This document shows positions 1 to 8,149 of a stretch of DNA of 64,000 nucleotides, one piece after another. The stretch comes from Moraxella sp. K1664 (GTDB lineage Bacteria > Pseudomonadota > Gammaproteobacteria > Pseudomonadales > Moraxellaceae). The notes beneath the pieces are model-generated. The model was not told where the DNA came from. It saw only the letters and a program-made list of their open reading frames with translations, and ran no database searches. Location of the stretch: contig NZ_CP155576.1 in assembly GCF_039693965.1 (NCBI RefSeq), forward strand, positions 930,001 to 994,000, read 5' to 3'. Both the position numbers and the translations under genes were made by a program. Position 1 is the first letter of the stretch. Every line of letters starts with the position of its first letter.

Positions 1-234
1 GTTGAAGGCAATGCCGTCAAACTCTTAGTGCGTCAAGGACACATCGTGCCTGCGACCATTGATGAGACTGCCTTGACTTTGCTCGTATCAGACGATGCAA
101 CAGCAGATGGCGTCACCGATGATGCGGTAAGTGAGATTATCGAGATGGTGAGCCACAACGGCGGTGAAGTGGTATTTGTCCCCAAAGACAAAATGGACGA
201 AAAAGAGCCGATTGCTCTGATTACTCGCTACTAA
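1..234 (+). CDS. C-terminal end of a release-factor-like (baeRF-type) protein, partial
   Basis: The window opens inside this gene; frame 1 is open from base 1 and stops with TAA at 232-234, giving the last 77 residues. The fragment has an alternating hydrophobic pattern and ends in GGEVVFVPKDKM followed by IALITRY. A glycine-rich strand, a VP-containing strand and a final hydrophobic-R-Y are typical of the C-terminal domain of bacterial archaeo-eukaryotic release factor (baeRF) family proteins, whose function is unclear. The family assignment rests on this short tail only and is tentative. A good terminator follows within 20 bases, so this is the last gene of its unit. Confidence 0.5.
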   Translation, partial: VEGNAVKLLVRQGHIVPATIDETALTLLVSDDATADGVTDDAVSEIIEMVSHNGGEVVFVPKDKMDEKEPIALITRY

Positions 235-253
235 TTAGCATGTATCAAAGCAC

Positions 254-279
254 AAAAACCTGCCTACGGGCGGGTTTTT
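254..279 (+). terminator. Rho-independent terminator
   Basis: Arms 254-264 and 269-279 pair over 11 bases (one G-U) around a four-base loop, and the right arm ends in a run of five T. It follows the truncated gene at the window start. Because the left arm starts with A5, it could also work for the opposite strand, where the PhzF-family gene ends at 309. Confidence 0.8.
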
Positions 280-308
280 AGTTTTGGGAGAAATTTATTT
301 GGCATTAT

Positions 309-1172
309 TTAGGTCAAATAAAATTCGCCCCGCCCGACTTGCCTTACCTGTCCACCCATCTGTATGCCGTCATTAAGCTCCAAAAACAGACGGTTTGGGC
401 GGTGTAGATGGTCGCCTTGATGAATGGTAAATTGTCTGTGGTTGGTGCCATTATCAAGCAGATACGCCCCCAAATTCACGCACGCCGAGCCTGTGCCACT
501 GTCTTCTAAGATAATCCCATTTTGTTCAAAAAATAAGCGAACATGAATGGTATCATCATTCATGCACCACAGATATAGCGTGTGTTCAAGCGTTATGCCT
601 TGGTTGATGGCAAGGGTTTTGTTATTATCAAAGATGTTTTTTAGGCTTGTCAAACACACCTTGGCACGCTCTAACGCTTGTGTATCTTTGACTTGCAAAA
701 GAAGCTGGCACACTCCTGCATTGACAAAATATGCCTTATCCGCCAACATCTCTTGGGGCAAGGCGGTCAAGGTGCTAAGGGCGTGGCGGTCTGTTTGGGC
801 AGGGCAAAGGGCGTAACTGTTGGTGGTTAGCGTGGTGCAAGATGGCATATGGTTGAGATGAACGGCGCGAGTTTGTGTACTGATGTCAAGTGCTGACAAG
901 CCGTGCGTTGTCGCCAAATACCACCCCGACCCAATGGTTGGGTGCCCTGCAAAGGGCATTTCAATACTTGGGGTGAAAATGCGAATGCGTGCGGTGCGGG
1001 CTTGTTTGTCAAAATGGGTGATAAACACCGTCTCATTGAGATTGAACTGGCAAGCGATGGCTTGCATGGTGGCGTCATCAAAATTGGCGTGGGGAAAGAT
1101 TGCCAACGGATTGCCCCCAAAGGGCGTACCATCGGTAAAGACATTGGCAAGGATAAATGGGTGGGCGGTCAT
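309..1172 (-). CDS. PhzF family isomerase-type protein
   Basis: This 287-residue protein has the full length of the PhzF / diaminopimelate-epimerase fold family. Visible marks are GGNPLA near residues 19-24, NLNETVF with Glu47 at the place of the PhzF general acid/base, FAGHPTIGSGW near residue 75, and DSGTGSACVNLGAYL in the second half. Family members isomerise or cyclise small metabolites in the cytoplasm. Most genomic copies outside phenazine producers have no known substrate, and no phenazine genes are present here, so no specific reaction is assigned. The gene stands alone, divergent from mltG with about 115 bases between the starts. Confidence 0.85.
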   Translation of the reverse strand: MTAHPFILANVFTDGTPFGGNPLAIFPHANFDDATMQAIACQFNLNETVFITHFDKQARTARIRIFTPSIEMPFAGHPTIGSGWYLATTHGLSALDISTQTRAVHLNHMPSCTTLTTNSYALCPAQTDRHALSTLTALPQEMLADKAYFVNAGVCQLLLQVKDTQALERAKVCLTSLKNIFDNNKTLAINQGITLEHTLYLWCMNDDTIHVRLFFEQNGIILEDSGTGSACVNLGAYLLDNGTNHRQFTIHQGDHLHRPNRLFLELNDGIQMGGQVRQVGRGEFYLT

Positions 1173-1286
1173 GGGTATGCTTATGAATTGTCCAATATAA
1201 AATTATCCTGTTAATTTTACAATAATCTTAAAAACTTTTGTGGTAATTTGCTACAATAAGCATAACTTTTCTCATCCAATGTTGCC

Positions 1287-2363
1287 ATGCCAAACAAAAA
1301 ATCTTCCAAAAAATCCCCCCTAAAATGGCTCACTCTGGCTGTCGTACTAGCCTTGATTGCCCTGTGGGGTGCCATCGTCTATGTAACCGCCTTTGCTAAG
1401 ACCGACCGCCCCGCCCAGACTTTGACGGTGGATAAGGGCGACACTTATCATAGCCTACTTGTCAAGGACAAATGGCAGACCAGTCCGCTTGCGTCCAGCA
1501 CCGCCACACGACTGTATCTTAGATTCCACGCCAAAGGCAACCTAGAAACAGGGACATACCAAATCCCACAGGGGGCAAGCCTTGCCGATGTGGTCAAGAT
1601 TTTGGGGCAGGGGGGGCAAGTTGCCATGATAAAGGTGCAAATCATCGAAGGCAAAACGGTCAAAGACCTATACCACACCCTAAAAACGACCGATGGGGTC
1701 AAGCTTGAATTGCTCACGCCGCTCCTGTCGGACGCTGATGGGTATTCGTGGGCGGACGTGGCACGAGACAACGCCAAAGTTGCCAAAGCCCTAGATATCA
1801 GCACGCCTAACGGCAATCTGGAAGGACAATTTGTCCCCAATACCTACTTTTTTAATCAAGGCACAACCGACACTGTCATTTTAAAAAAACTGCACAGCGA
1901 CCAGATGGCGATATTGGGTAAGATATGGGCAGAACGTGATGAGGGTTTACCTTATAAAACGCCTTATGATGCACTTATCATGGCAAGCATCATAGAAAAA
2001 GAAACAGGCATAAAATCTGAAAGAGATGACGTGTCAGCCGTATTTGTTAATCGCCTGCGTCAAGGCATGAGATTACAAACCGACCCAACCATCATCTATG
2101 GACTGTTTGACCGCTATGATGGTAAAATTTATAAATCCAATATCACCGAGCGAACCGATTACAACACTTATCATATAGACGGTTTGCCACCTACGCCCAT
2201 TGCCCTGCCGTCTGCCGAAGCCATACAGGCGAGTTTGCACCCATCTGATGCGCCATACATCTATTTTGTGGCAACAGGTAAAGGCGGTCATAAATTTAGC
2301 CTAACCCTTGCTGAGCATAACAAGGCAGTGGCGGAGTATCGGACCTTGATGGCGGATAAATAG
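1287..2363 (+). CDS. mltG: Endolytic murein transglycosylase MltG
   Basis: MltG is an inner-membrane lytic transglycosylase that cleaves nascent glycan strands and helps set glycan length. The 358-residue protein has a lysine-rich cytoplasmic start, one membrane segment at about residues 13-34 and a periplasmic YceG domain. The catalytic segment is IIEKETG at residues 235-241, followed by LQTDPTIIYG and the family motif YNTYHIDGLPPTPI. The next gene is tmk, 64 bases downstream, the usual mltG-tmk pairing in gammaproteobacteria, so the two are probably co-transcribed. Confidence 0.95.
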   Translation: MPNKKSSKKSPLKWLTLAVVLALIALWGAIVYVTAFAKTDRPAQTLTVDKGDTYHSLLVKDKWQTSPLASSTATRLYLRFHAKGNLETGTYQIPQGASLADVVKILGQGGQVAMIKVQIIEGKTVKDLYHTLKTTDGVKLELLTPLLSDADGYSWADVARDNAKVAKALDISTPNGNLEGQFVPNTYFFNQGTTDTVILKKLHSDQMAILGKIWAERDEGLPYKTPYDALIMASIIEKETGIKSERDDVSAVFVNRLRQGMRLQTDPTIIYGLFDRYDGKIYKSNITERTDYNTYHIDGLPPTPIALPSAEAIQASLHPSDAPYIYFVATGKGGHKFSLTLAEHNKAVAEYRTLMADK

Positions 2364-2427
2364 ATGACATTGCAATCTTTTGTGTTTCATTAACACTTTT
2401 TTAAAAATCAAAATATTTGGAAAAATC

Positions 2428-3072
2428 ATGACAATACCCCAATTTATCACCTTTGAAGGTACCGAAGGCGTAGGCAAAACGACTGCCATAGATAACTTTT
2501 GCTGTGAGCTTGATAAACAGGGCATCACTCACATCCGCACCCGTGAGCCAGGGGGTAGCCTGCTTGCCGAAGACTTGCGTAAAATCCTACTAGACAGCAA
2601 AACTGACATCAATGATGACACCGAGCTTTTACTCATGTTTGCCGCACGAGCTGACCATTTGCATCGCATCATTTTGCCTGCTTTGGCAGAGGGTAAATGG
2701 GTGATTTGCGACCGTTTTTTTGACAGCACCGTGGCGTATCAAGGCTTTGGGCGGTTTGGGGGCGATGAGCGTGAACTTGCTAGGATTGAACGGCTCATAA
2801 ATGATTTTATCCCAAAACAGCCTGATTTGACTTTTTGGCTGGATTTAGACCCTGCCATTGGCTTGGAGCGGGCAGGTAAGCGAAGTCAAGCCGACCGCTT
2901 TGAGAGTGCAGGGCAAGGATTTTTCGACAAAACTTATCAAGGCTTTTTGTATCAATACCAAAAAAATCCCGAGCGTATCAAGCGAATCAATGCCAATCAA
3001 AGCCCTGATGGTGTAACAGATGAGATTATGCAAATTTTCAAGATTAACCAAAAGCGGTTGCTCTTGCTTTGA
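2428..3072 (+). CDS. tmk: Thymidylate kinase
   Basis: Tmk phosphorylates dTMP to dTDP in the cytoplasm, an essential step of dTTP synthesis. I choose the ATG at 2428 because it puts MTIPQFITFEG at the N-terminus, right before the P-loop GTEGVGKTT. An in-frame TTG at 2380 would add 16 residues unlike the family. Further marks are the DRFFDST segment and the lid region RAGKRSQADRFES. The resulting 214 residues are normal for the family. It lies directly after mltG on the same strand. Confidence 0.95.
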   Translation: MTIPQFITFEGTEGVGKTTAIDNFCCELDKQGITHIRTREPGGSLLAEDLRKILLDSKTDINDDTELLLMFAARADHLHRIILPALAEGKWVICDRFFDSTVAYQGFGRFGGDERELARIERLINDFIPKQPDLTFWLDLDPAIGLERAGKRSQADRFESAGQGFFDKTYQGFLYQYQKNPERIKRINANQSPDGVTDEIMQIFKINQKRLLLL

Positions 3073-3254
3073 TATGCTTTAACGCTTAGCCTTGTTGCTC
3101 TTGTGTCATCATGCTTGTTGATGGGTGATGGTAATGGGTTTTGTCTTTGTTTAAATGGGTTTTGATGGTATAAATAGTTGTCATCAAAGAAGTTTAATAA
3201 TACCACAACACTCAAAAACCGCCAACCACCTTAACCTACTCTTAGACAATTAAG

Positions 3255-4910
3255 TTAAAACGACCGACTAAGCTCCAAATAAAAATTTTGTTTGTTATGG
3301 CTATAAAGTGCTGGCAAGTTGCTGTTATTTTTACTGTAACGATAAGTCAGCTTTGGCGTTAATCCAAGCCAGCGAATGTCTTTGTGCCAAATGGAGGTTT
3401 GCAGGGTTAGGGTTTTATCTGTGCGATACACATCATTGGGATTGACCAGACGCAATAATTTACCATGATAACGCTCACGCTCAGCACTCATCCTACCTTG
3501 CACGGTCAGACCATTTGGTAATCTTTGCAACACCCCAAAATGTATCTTTGTGGCATGACTGCTTTTTGTTGCATCTTGCAGATGACCAAGCTGATACCCC
3601 ACGCCCAAAGAATAACGACGATTTGGACCATCTTGCAACAAAATGGTGTCACTCACATGATAACGCTTGCCATCATAACCTTGATAACGCTCGGCATAAT
3701 TGCCTTTTTCCATGCGTACAAAAAACGCATTTTGCCATTTATCATTGATCCGATGATGGCTACCAAACGCCACGCCCTGACTGTCTTTTCTGGGGGATAA
3801 TCTGCCATGCAACTGCTGATTGGTGGCAAAAATACGCCCAACAAAAGGCACGACATCAACATAACCTTTTTGGTGGTCTTTTCTTAGCCCAGCATGAGCA
3901 AAAACCGCCAGTTCATTGTGGCTTTTGTCATCATAAAACTTACCATCAACATCTAGGGCTGTATAAATACTAATACCATGACTAAGTGGCGTGTATTTAT
4001 TCACACCAAGCGATAAGGCAAGCCCATGAGCAGGTTTTGGGGCGTCTTTTTTAATGTTGGGCTGTGTGATGGTAGAGGCGGCATTGATATTGTCCAAATG
4101 CAGATAGTTGATGCCCAAATCCAAGCCCATTTTGTATTTTTTATGTAAATAGCGACTTTGCGACAGCACCCATCTTTGTTCTTTTTTGCTTAATTTTAAA
4201 AAGTGGGCATCGTCTTTGAGTTCATCTAGCACCATTTGGGCGTGTTTATCGTGCTTTTTGGTCAGAAGCAAAGAGGCAAGTTGTAATTTCACCGCCGTAA
4301 GCGTCGGCTCTTTGTTGCTCAAATCGGTCAGCAGATTTAATGCCAATTTGGTATTACCATCACTTAGGGCAAGTTTGCTTTGGGCAAATAACAACAAAAC
4401 ATCATCTTGATAATCATCAGGCAGGCGGTCATAAAATGGCAATAACAAGCGTAATGTCGCCACATCATCTTGCACAATCGCTTGATGAAAGACATGATAA
4501 AATGCCTCTGGCTGGGCAAGTAAAAAATTGACATCTACGGTTGGTGGGGCAGATTGGTTCTCATTGCTCTGATTGATGGGTAAGATATTGATGGGTAAGG
4601 TATTGATGGGTAAGGTATTGATGGGCAGGGGGCTTTTATCACTCTTTAAGCCATCACTGGTAAAACCATCGCCTAAACCATCACCTAAGCCATCTGGGCT
4701 ATCCAAACTGTCCAAATCTTTACCCAAACTTTCATCTGATAAACCATCAGCAGATGGCAGCTCATGCGTGGGCGTATGAATGGGCATATGATGGCTGTGG
4801 GCATACGCCTGTGCTGTTAATGTATCAACACAGAGCAATAACAGCAGCTGCTTTAAAAGTCTGTGCTTGACTTTTAAAGCAGGGTTGGTCTTTGATAAAA
4901 AACAGGTCAT
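3255..4910 (-). CDS. Slam, surface lipoprotein assembly modulator (orf3 of the lbp locus)
   Basis: Slam proteins are outer-membrane translocons that move lipoproteins such as LbpB and TbpB to the cell surface. The 551-residue protein has a signal-like N-terminus, an unusual low-complexity stretch (about residues 40-115, with repeated LPIN units), a TPR-like helical part, and a C-terminal beta-barrel of the DUF560 type ending in LELSRSF with a terminal Phe. Its ATG (4908-4910) is one base from the lbpA stop codon (4912-4914), which suggests translational coupling. Position third behind lbpB and lbpA matches orf3 of the M. catarrhalis lactoferrin operon, so its likely client is LbpB. Confidence 0.88.
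   Translation of the reverse strand: MTCFLSKTNPALKVKHRLLKQLLLLLCVDTLTAQAYAHSHHMPIHTPTHELPSADGLSDESLGKDLDSLDSPDGLGDGLGDGFTSDGLKSDKSPLPINTLPINTLPINILPINQSNENQSAPPTVDVNFLLAQPEAFYHVFHQAIVQDDVATLRLLLPFYDRLPDDYQDDVLLLFAQSKLALSDGNTKLALNLLTDLSNKEPTLTAVKLQLASLLLTKKHDKHAQMVLDELKDDAHFLKLSKKEQRWVLSQSRYLHKKYKMGLDLGINYLHLDNINAASTITQPNIKKDAPKPAHGLALSLGVNKYTPLSHGISIYTALDVDGKFYDDKSHNELAVFAHAGLRKDHQKGYVDVVPFVGRIFATNQQLHGRLSPRKDSQGVAFGSHHRINDKWQNAFFVRMEKGNYAERYQGYDGKRYHVSDTILLQDGPNRRYSLGVGYQLGHLQDATKSSHATKIHFGVLQRLPNGLTVQGRMSAERERYHGKLLRLVNPNDVYRTDKTLTLQTSIWHKDIRWLGLTPKLTYRYSKNNSNLPALYSHNKQNFYLELSRSF
4572..4631. repeat. 15-base tandem repeat inside the Slam gene (about 4 units)
   Basis: Four consecutive units of the form ATTGATGGGTAAGRT occupy 4572-4586, 4587-4601, 4602-4616 and (degenerate) 4617-4631. 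They encode the repeated L-P-I-N motif of the Slam linker. Because the unit is a multiple of three, copy-number change would lengthen or shorten the linker without breaking the frame. Confidence 0.85.
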
Positions 4911-4911
4911 A

Positions 4912-7908
4912 TTAAAACTTCATTTCAAGACTGGCAAAGTAACTGCGACCTGGTGCAATGTAACGGGTTGATTGGGTACTGCTTGCAGCTTCACTGGGCA
5001 GTTGGCGTGCTGCTTCCCATGTGGTGTAGCGGGTGTTTAACACATTGTTGATGCCAAGGCGGGCGGTGATGCTCTCAGTTGGGCTATAATAACCTGTCAT
5101 GTCTATTAAAGTATAGGCTTTGGGTATTGTGCGTGTTAAGGTTTGTGTTTCTCTTTTGCCATTTCTGATTCTAAGGGCACTAAGCTCATTTTCATCTTTT
5201 TGTTTGCTGTGCGTTAAAGTTGTGCCAATGCCCCATACTTGACTTGGGTGGTCATAGTTTAGACCGACCACATAGCGTGCTGGGGTGATGGCATCCCAAA
5301 AAGCAGGGCGAGCCTGATACCAACCATCGGCATCTTTGGGTGCAATGTAATCAAATTTCCCCAATTTGGTATGACCATAACCTAAGGTCATTTCAAGACC
5401 ATCTGGCAGCTTTGATGTCATGGCATGCAAATCCAGTTTGCCTTTGACGCTCACCCCTTTGATGGTGGCGTTATATAAGTTGGCAAATACCTCATCACTG
5501 GTTTTGGGCGTGGGCGGATTGCCAACACATTCATTGGAATCCAAATGAGCCTTACAATACTCTTGCTGGGCTTTGGTTAGGTTCGGTATGGCTTTATCTA
5601 ACATGTCCTTGTAACGGCTTTTGAACATGCTCACCTCAATATCCCCCCAAGGGTGCTGATAGCGAAAGCCATATTCGTTGGTATTTGAAGTTTCAGGTTT
5701 GACATCAACCGCTCGTTTGGGAAAAGACACATCAGGGTCGTTTTTATGCTGGGCGGCGGTGCTGTTATAGTTGTATAACTCATAAAAACTTGGCGTACGA
5801 AAGCCTTTGGCAGTTTTATACAACAGGCTAAAATCAGGTGTCAGATGAACCGCCGCCCCAAAATTATAGCTTTTGTTGGTGTAAGTTTTGTTGATGATGT
5901 TTGAATCGGTGCTGTGAATGCGTTGTTTGTCCAAGCGTCCACCAAAACTTAAATCCACATAATCATTTGGTGTATAAAGGTTGTTAATGCCCACATATTG
6001 GTTACTGCCATGAATGGGAGCACGTTCACATTCATTGGCATTGCCACAGGCATCTTTTTCTTCTAAGCGTCCAAGGCGATTTTTGACAATCCACGCTGCC
6101 CCTGATTGCTTAAATTTGGCTTGCTCCTGTGCTGTCAGCGTGCTTTCATCAATGATGGCATCGCCTTGGGTGGTGTCAATGATTGTGCGTCTGGGGTTGT
6201 TGGCACGAAATTGGCTTTTAATTTTATCTGCACCAGCCAACACCGTCAAATCGTGCTGACCCAGCAGGTCAAAATTAAAATCAAGTTTGCCTGTCAAACT
6301 GGTACGCCCTTCTTTATAACGGTAATTGTTTTGATATTCATAATGCCCAATTTCACTGATGCCACAATTTAAATCCACCTTGGGATATTGGCTGCACGAT
6401 TTTTTAATGTCATGGTTAATGATTTGGATATTTTGTTGATGTAGGTTTAATTTTGCTTGTTTAAACCATGGCGTGTCAGGCTTAAACTCAAAACCTAACC
6501 CATAGCGAGTTTTGCCATGCTCTTGGTTAAACACACTGCTTCTGGCATAAGCCAGTTTTGGAATGGGGGCGTCATTGGCACCTGGTCTAAATGATGCTTG
6601 TGATGCGTCATTGGCATTTAGATACTCTTGATAATCATCGCAAAGGACAATGGAGCCGCCATTGGCAGGCTTACCGTCATTGCCCAATCTTGCCCCATGA
6701 TAACTACAATGACGCATATCACGAATGTTGTATGTTTGCTTGGTGTCTTCTAATAACAGTTTGCTGACCAGATTTGGGGTGATTTTGATGTTAAGGCGTG
6801 CCAAATACGAGTCTGAACGATAGTCCATGGGGTCAGGTAACAACCGATAAGTGCCTGTATAATCTTTGGCAGAGACAACCTCATGGGGGTGCATGGACGC
6901 CAAATATTGTGCTTTTTCAGCATCATTTAACTCAGAAAAATTGCGATTGCCGATGCCATCTGGCAGGGCTTTGGTGTAGACATAAGGGTATTGTACGCAG
7001 CTTTTTGGGTCATCACTTGCCAAACAGCTTTCGGTGATGTAGCTTGTGCCTGCAAACAGTTCGTTAGGCTTTCTTAAATCATATTTTTGTTGCCATGCAC
7101 CCAAGCGATATAGGCTTTGGTTGATGCCATTTAGGTCGCTGTGTGTTTTGTTTTCTTTGCCTTTACGGCGAGTGTATTGCACCATCGCTTCCACACGCTC
7201 GGTTTTACCTGCCGCTGCCAGCGTCTGACTAAAATGGCCATTTTTGCTGTTATAAGTGGTTTTGCTTTGAGCGCCAAGATTTTTACCAGATTTTAAGACA
7301 TCGCCCACATCTTTGGTATGAAACGCCACCGAACCGCCCAACGCACCAGAGCCTGCTTCTAGGGCATTACCGCCTTTATTGATGGCAACGGCGGCAATGT
7401 TTTCAATCTCTATCTCGTTCATCGCCCCAGAGCCTGCACCAGCTCGTTTGGTGGATTCATCTTTGTAGGATTGAATTTGGGCAATGCCATCTACGGTAAT
7501 CCCCACTCGGTTTTTATCCACGCCATGAATGGCAAATCCGCTGCTGCCACCACGCCCCTGCTCAACCACACTCACCCCAGTTTCATAACGCACCAAATCA
7601 CGAATGCCCTGCACTTGTTCTTTTGCCAGCGTGTCAGCGGTTTTGACCGTTTTGCCAAGCCCTGTTACATCGGTGTCAAACCGAGAAACAGGGGCAGATG
7701 GGGCGGCGGTTACCGTGATGGCATCTAAATAGACGACAGGTGTTTTTGTGTCTTTGGCATCAGAGTTGGCATCTGTCTGAGTGTTTTCTTGCGCCCAAAC
7801 GGATAAGGGCAAAACTGCCACACCAAATAACGCCGCTTTGATGGCAAGGTTTAAGCGGTGCGTGGTCATGGTATGGACTGATGGTGTGTGTGTGATAGAT
7901 TTTGACAT
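4912..7908 (-). CDS. lbpA: Lactoferrin-binding protein A, TonB-dependent outer-membrane receptor
   Basis: LbpA binds host lactoferrin, removes its iron and imports it across the outer membrane using TonB energy. The 998-residue precursor has a signal peptide ending near SVWAQ, a TonB-box-like LDAITVTA stretch, a plug domain (GLGKTVKTADTL, RDLVRYETGVSVVEQGRG, DKNRVGITVDGIAQIQS) and a large beta-barrel ending in YFASLEMKF with a C-terminal Phe. It is clearly paralogous to the TbpA at 14513. It is called LbpA rather than TbpA because it follows an LbpB with an acidic insert in the order lbpB-lbpA-orf3. It sits 241 bases downstream of lbpB and 1 base upstream of the Slam gene. Confidence 0.9.
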   Translation of the reverse strand: MSKSITHTPSVHTMTTHRLNLAIKAALFGVAVLPLSVWAQENTQTDANSDAKDTKTPVVYLDAITVTAAPSAPVSRFDTDVTGLGKTVKTADTLAKEQVQGIRDLVRYETGVSVVEQGRGGSSGFAIHGVDKNRVGITVDGIAQIQSYKDESTKRAGAGSGAMNEIEIENIAAVAINKGGNALEAGSGALGGSVAFHTKDVGDVLKSGKNLGAQSKTTYNSKNGHFSQTLAAAGKTERVEAMVQYTRRKGKENKTHSDLNGINQSLYRLGAWQQKYDLRKPNELFAGTSYITESCLASDDPKSCVQYPYVYTKALPDGIGNRNFSELNDAEKAQYLASMHPHEVVSAKDYTGTYRLLPDPMDYRSDSYLARLNIKITPNLVSKLLLEDTKQTYNIRDMRHCSYHGARLGNDGKPANGGSIVLCDDYQEYLNANDASQASFRPGANDAPIPKLAYARSSVFNQEHGKTRYGLGFEFKPDTPWFKQAKLNLHQQNIQIINHDIKKSCSQYPKVDLNCGISEIGHYEYQNNYRYKEGRTSLTGKLDFNFDLLGQHDLTVLAGADKIKSQFRANNPRRTIIDTTQGDAIIDESTLTAQEQAKFKQSGAAWIVKNRLGRLEEKDACGNANECERAPIHGSNQYVGINNLYTPNDYVDLSFGGRLDKQRIHSTDSNIINKTYTNKSYNFGAAVHLTPDFSLLYKTAKGFRTPSFYELYNYNSTAAQHKNDPDVSFPKRAVDVKPETSNTNEYGFRYQHPWGDIEVSMFKSRYKDMLDKAIPNLTKAQQEYCKAHLDSNECVGNPPTPKTSDEVFANLYNATIKGVSVKGKLDLHAMTSKLPDGLEMTLGYGHTKLGKFDYIAPKDADGWYQARPAFWDAITPARYVVGLNYDHPSQVWGIGTTLTHSKQKDENELSALRIRNGKRETQTLTRTIPKAYTLIDMTGYYSPTESITARLGINNVLNTRYTTWEAARQLPSEAASSTQSTRYIAPGRSYFASLEMKF

Positions 7909-8106
7909 AAAAAATCCTAAACTTTATTTTCTATTTTCTGGCGATGTTTTATCAAGATATTAGCCCAAGGAAAATCTGGCGTATTTATCCAAGAATTCGC
8001 CCAAGGCATTGTTTTAAGGCACTGTTTTAAGACACCATTTCAAAGTGCTGTTTATTTCAAAGTGCTGTTTTAAGGCATTGCCAAGGGCGTCATCAACTGT
8101 TGGTCA

Positions 8107-8138
8107 AGCGACTAAACGACTAAGCGACTAAACGATGA
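8107..8138. repeat. Imperfect 8-base tandem repeat between lbpB and lbpA
   Basis: Four octamers run head to tail: AGCGACTA, AACGACTA, AGCGACTA, AACGATGA. They lie in the 241-base gap between the lbpB stop and the lbpA start. The same gap also holds several copies of a short TGTTTTAAGGCA-like motif (about 8010-8085). The repeats could alter spacing in the transcript leader of lbpA; no effect is proven. Confidence 0.6.
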
Positions 8139-8149
8139 TGAGGGGGGCG

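Noticed and set aside
547-1214. Several plus-strand frames opposite the PhzF-family gene
   Set aside because: No family resemblance; the minus-strand protein explains the coding signal.
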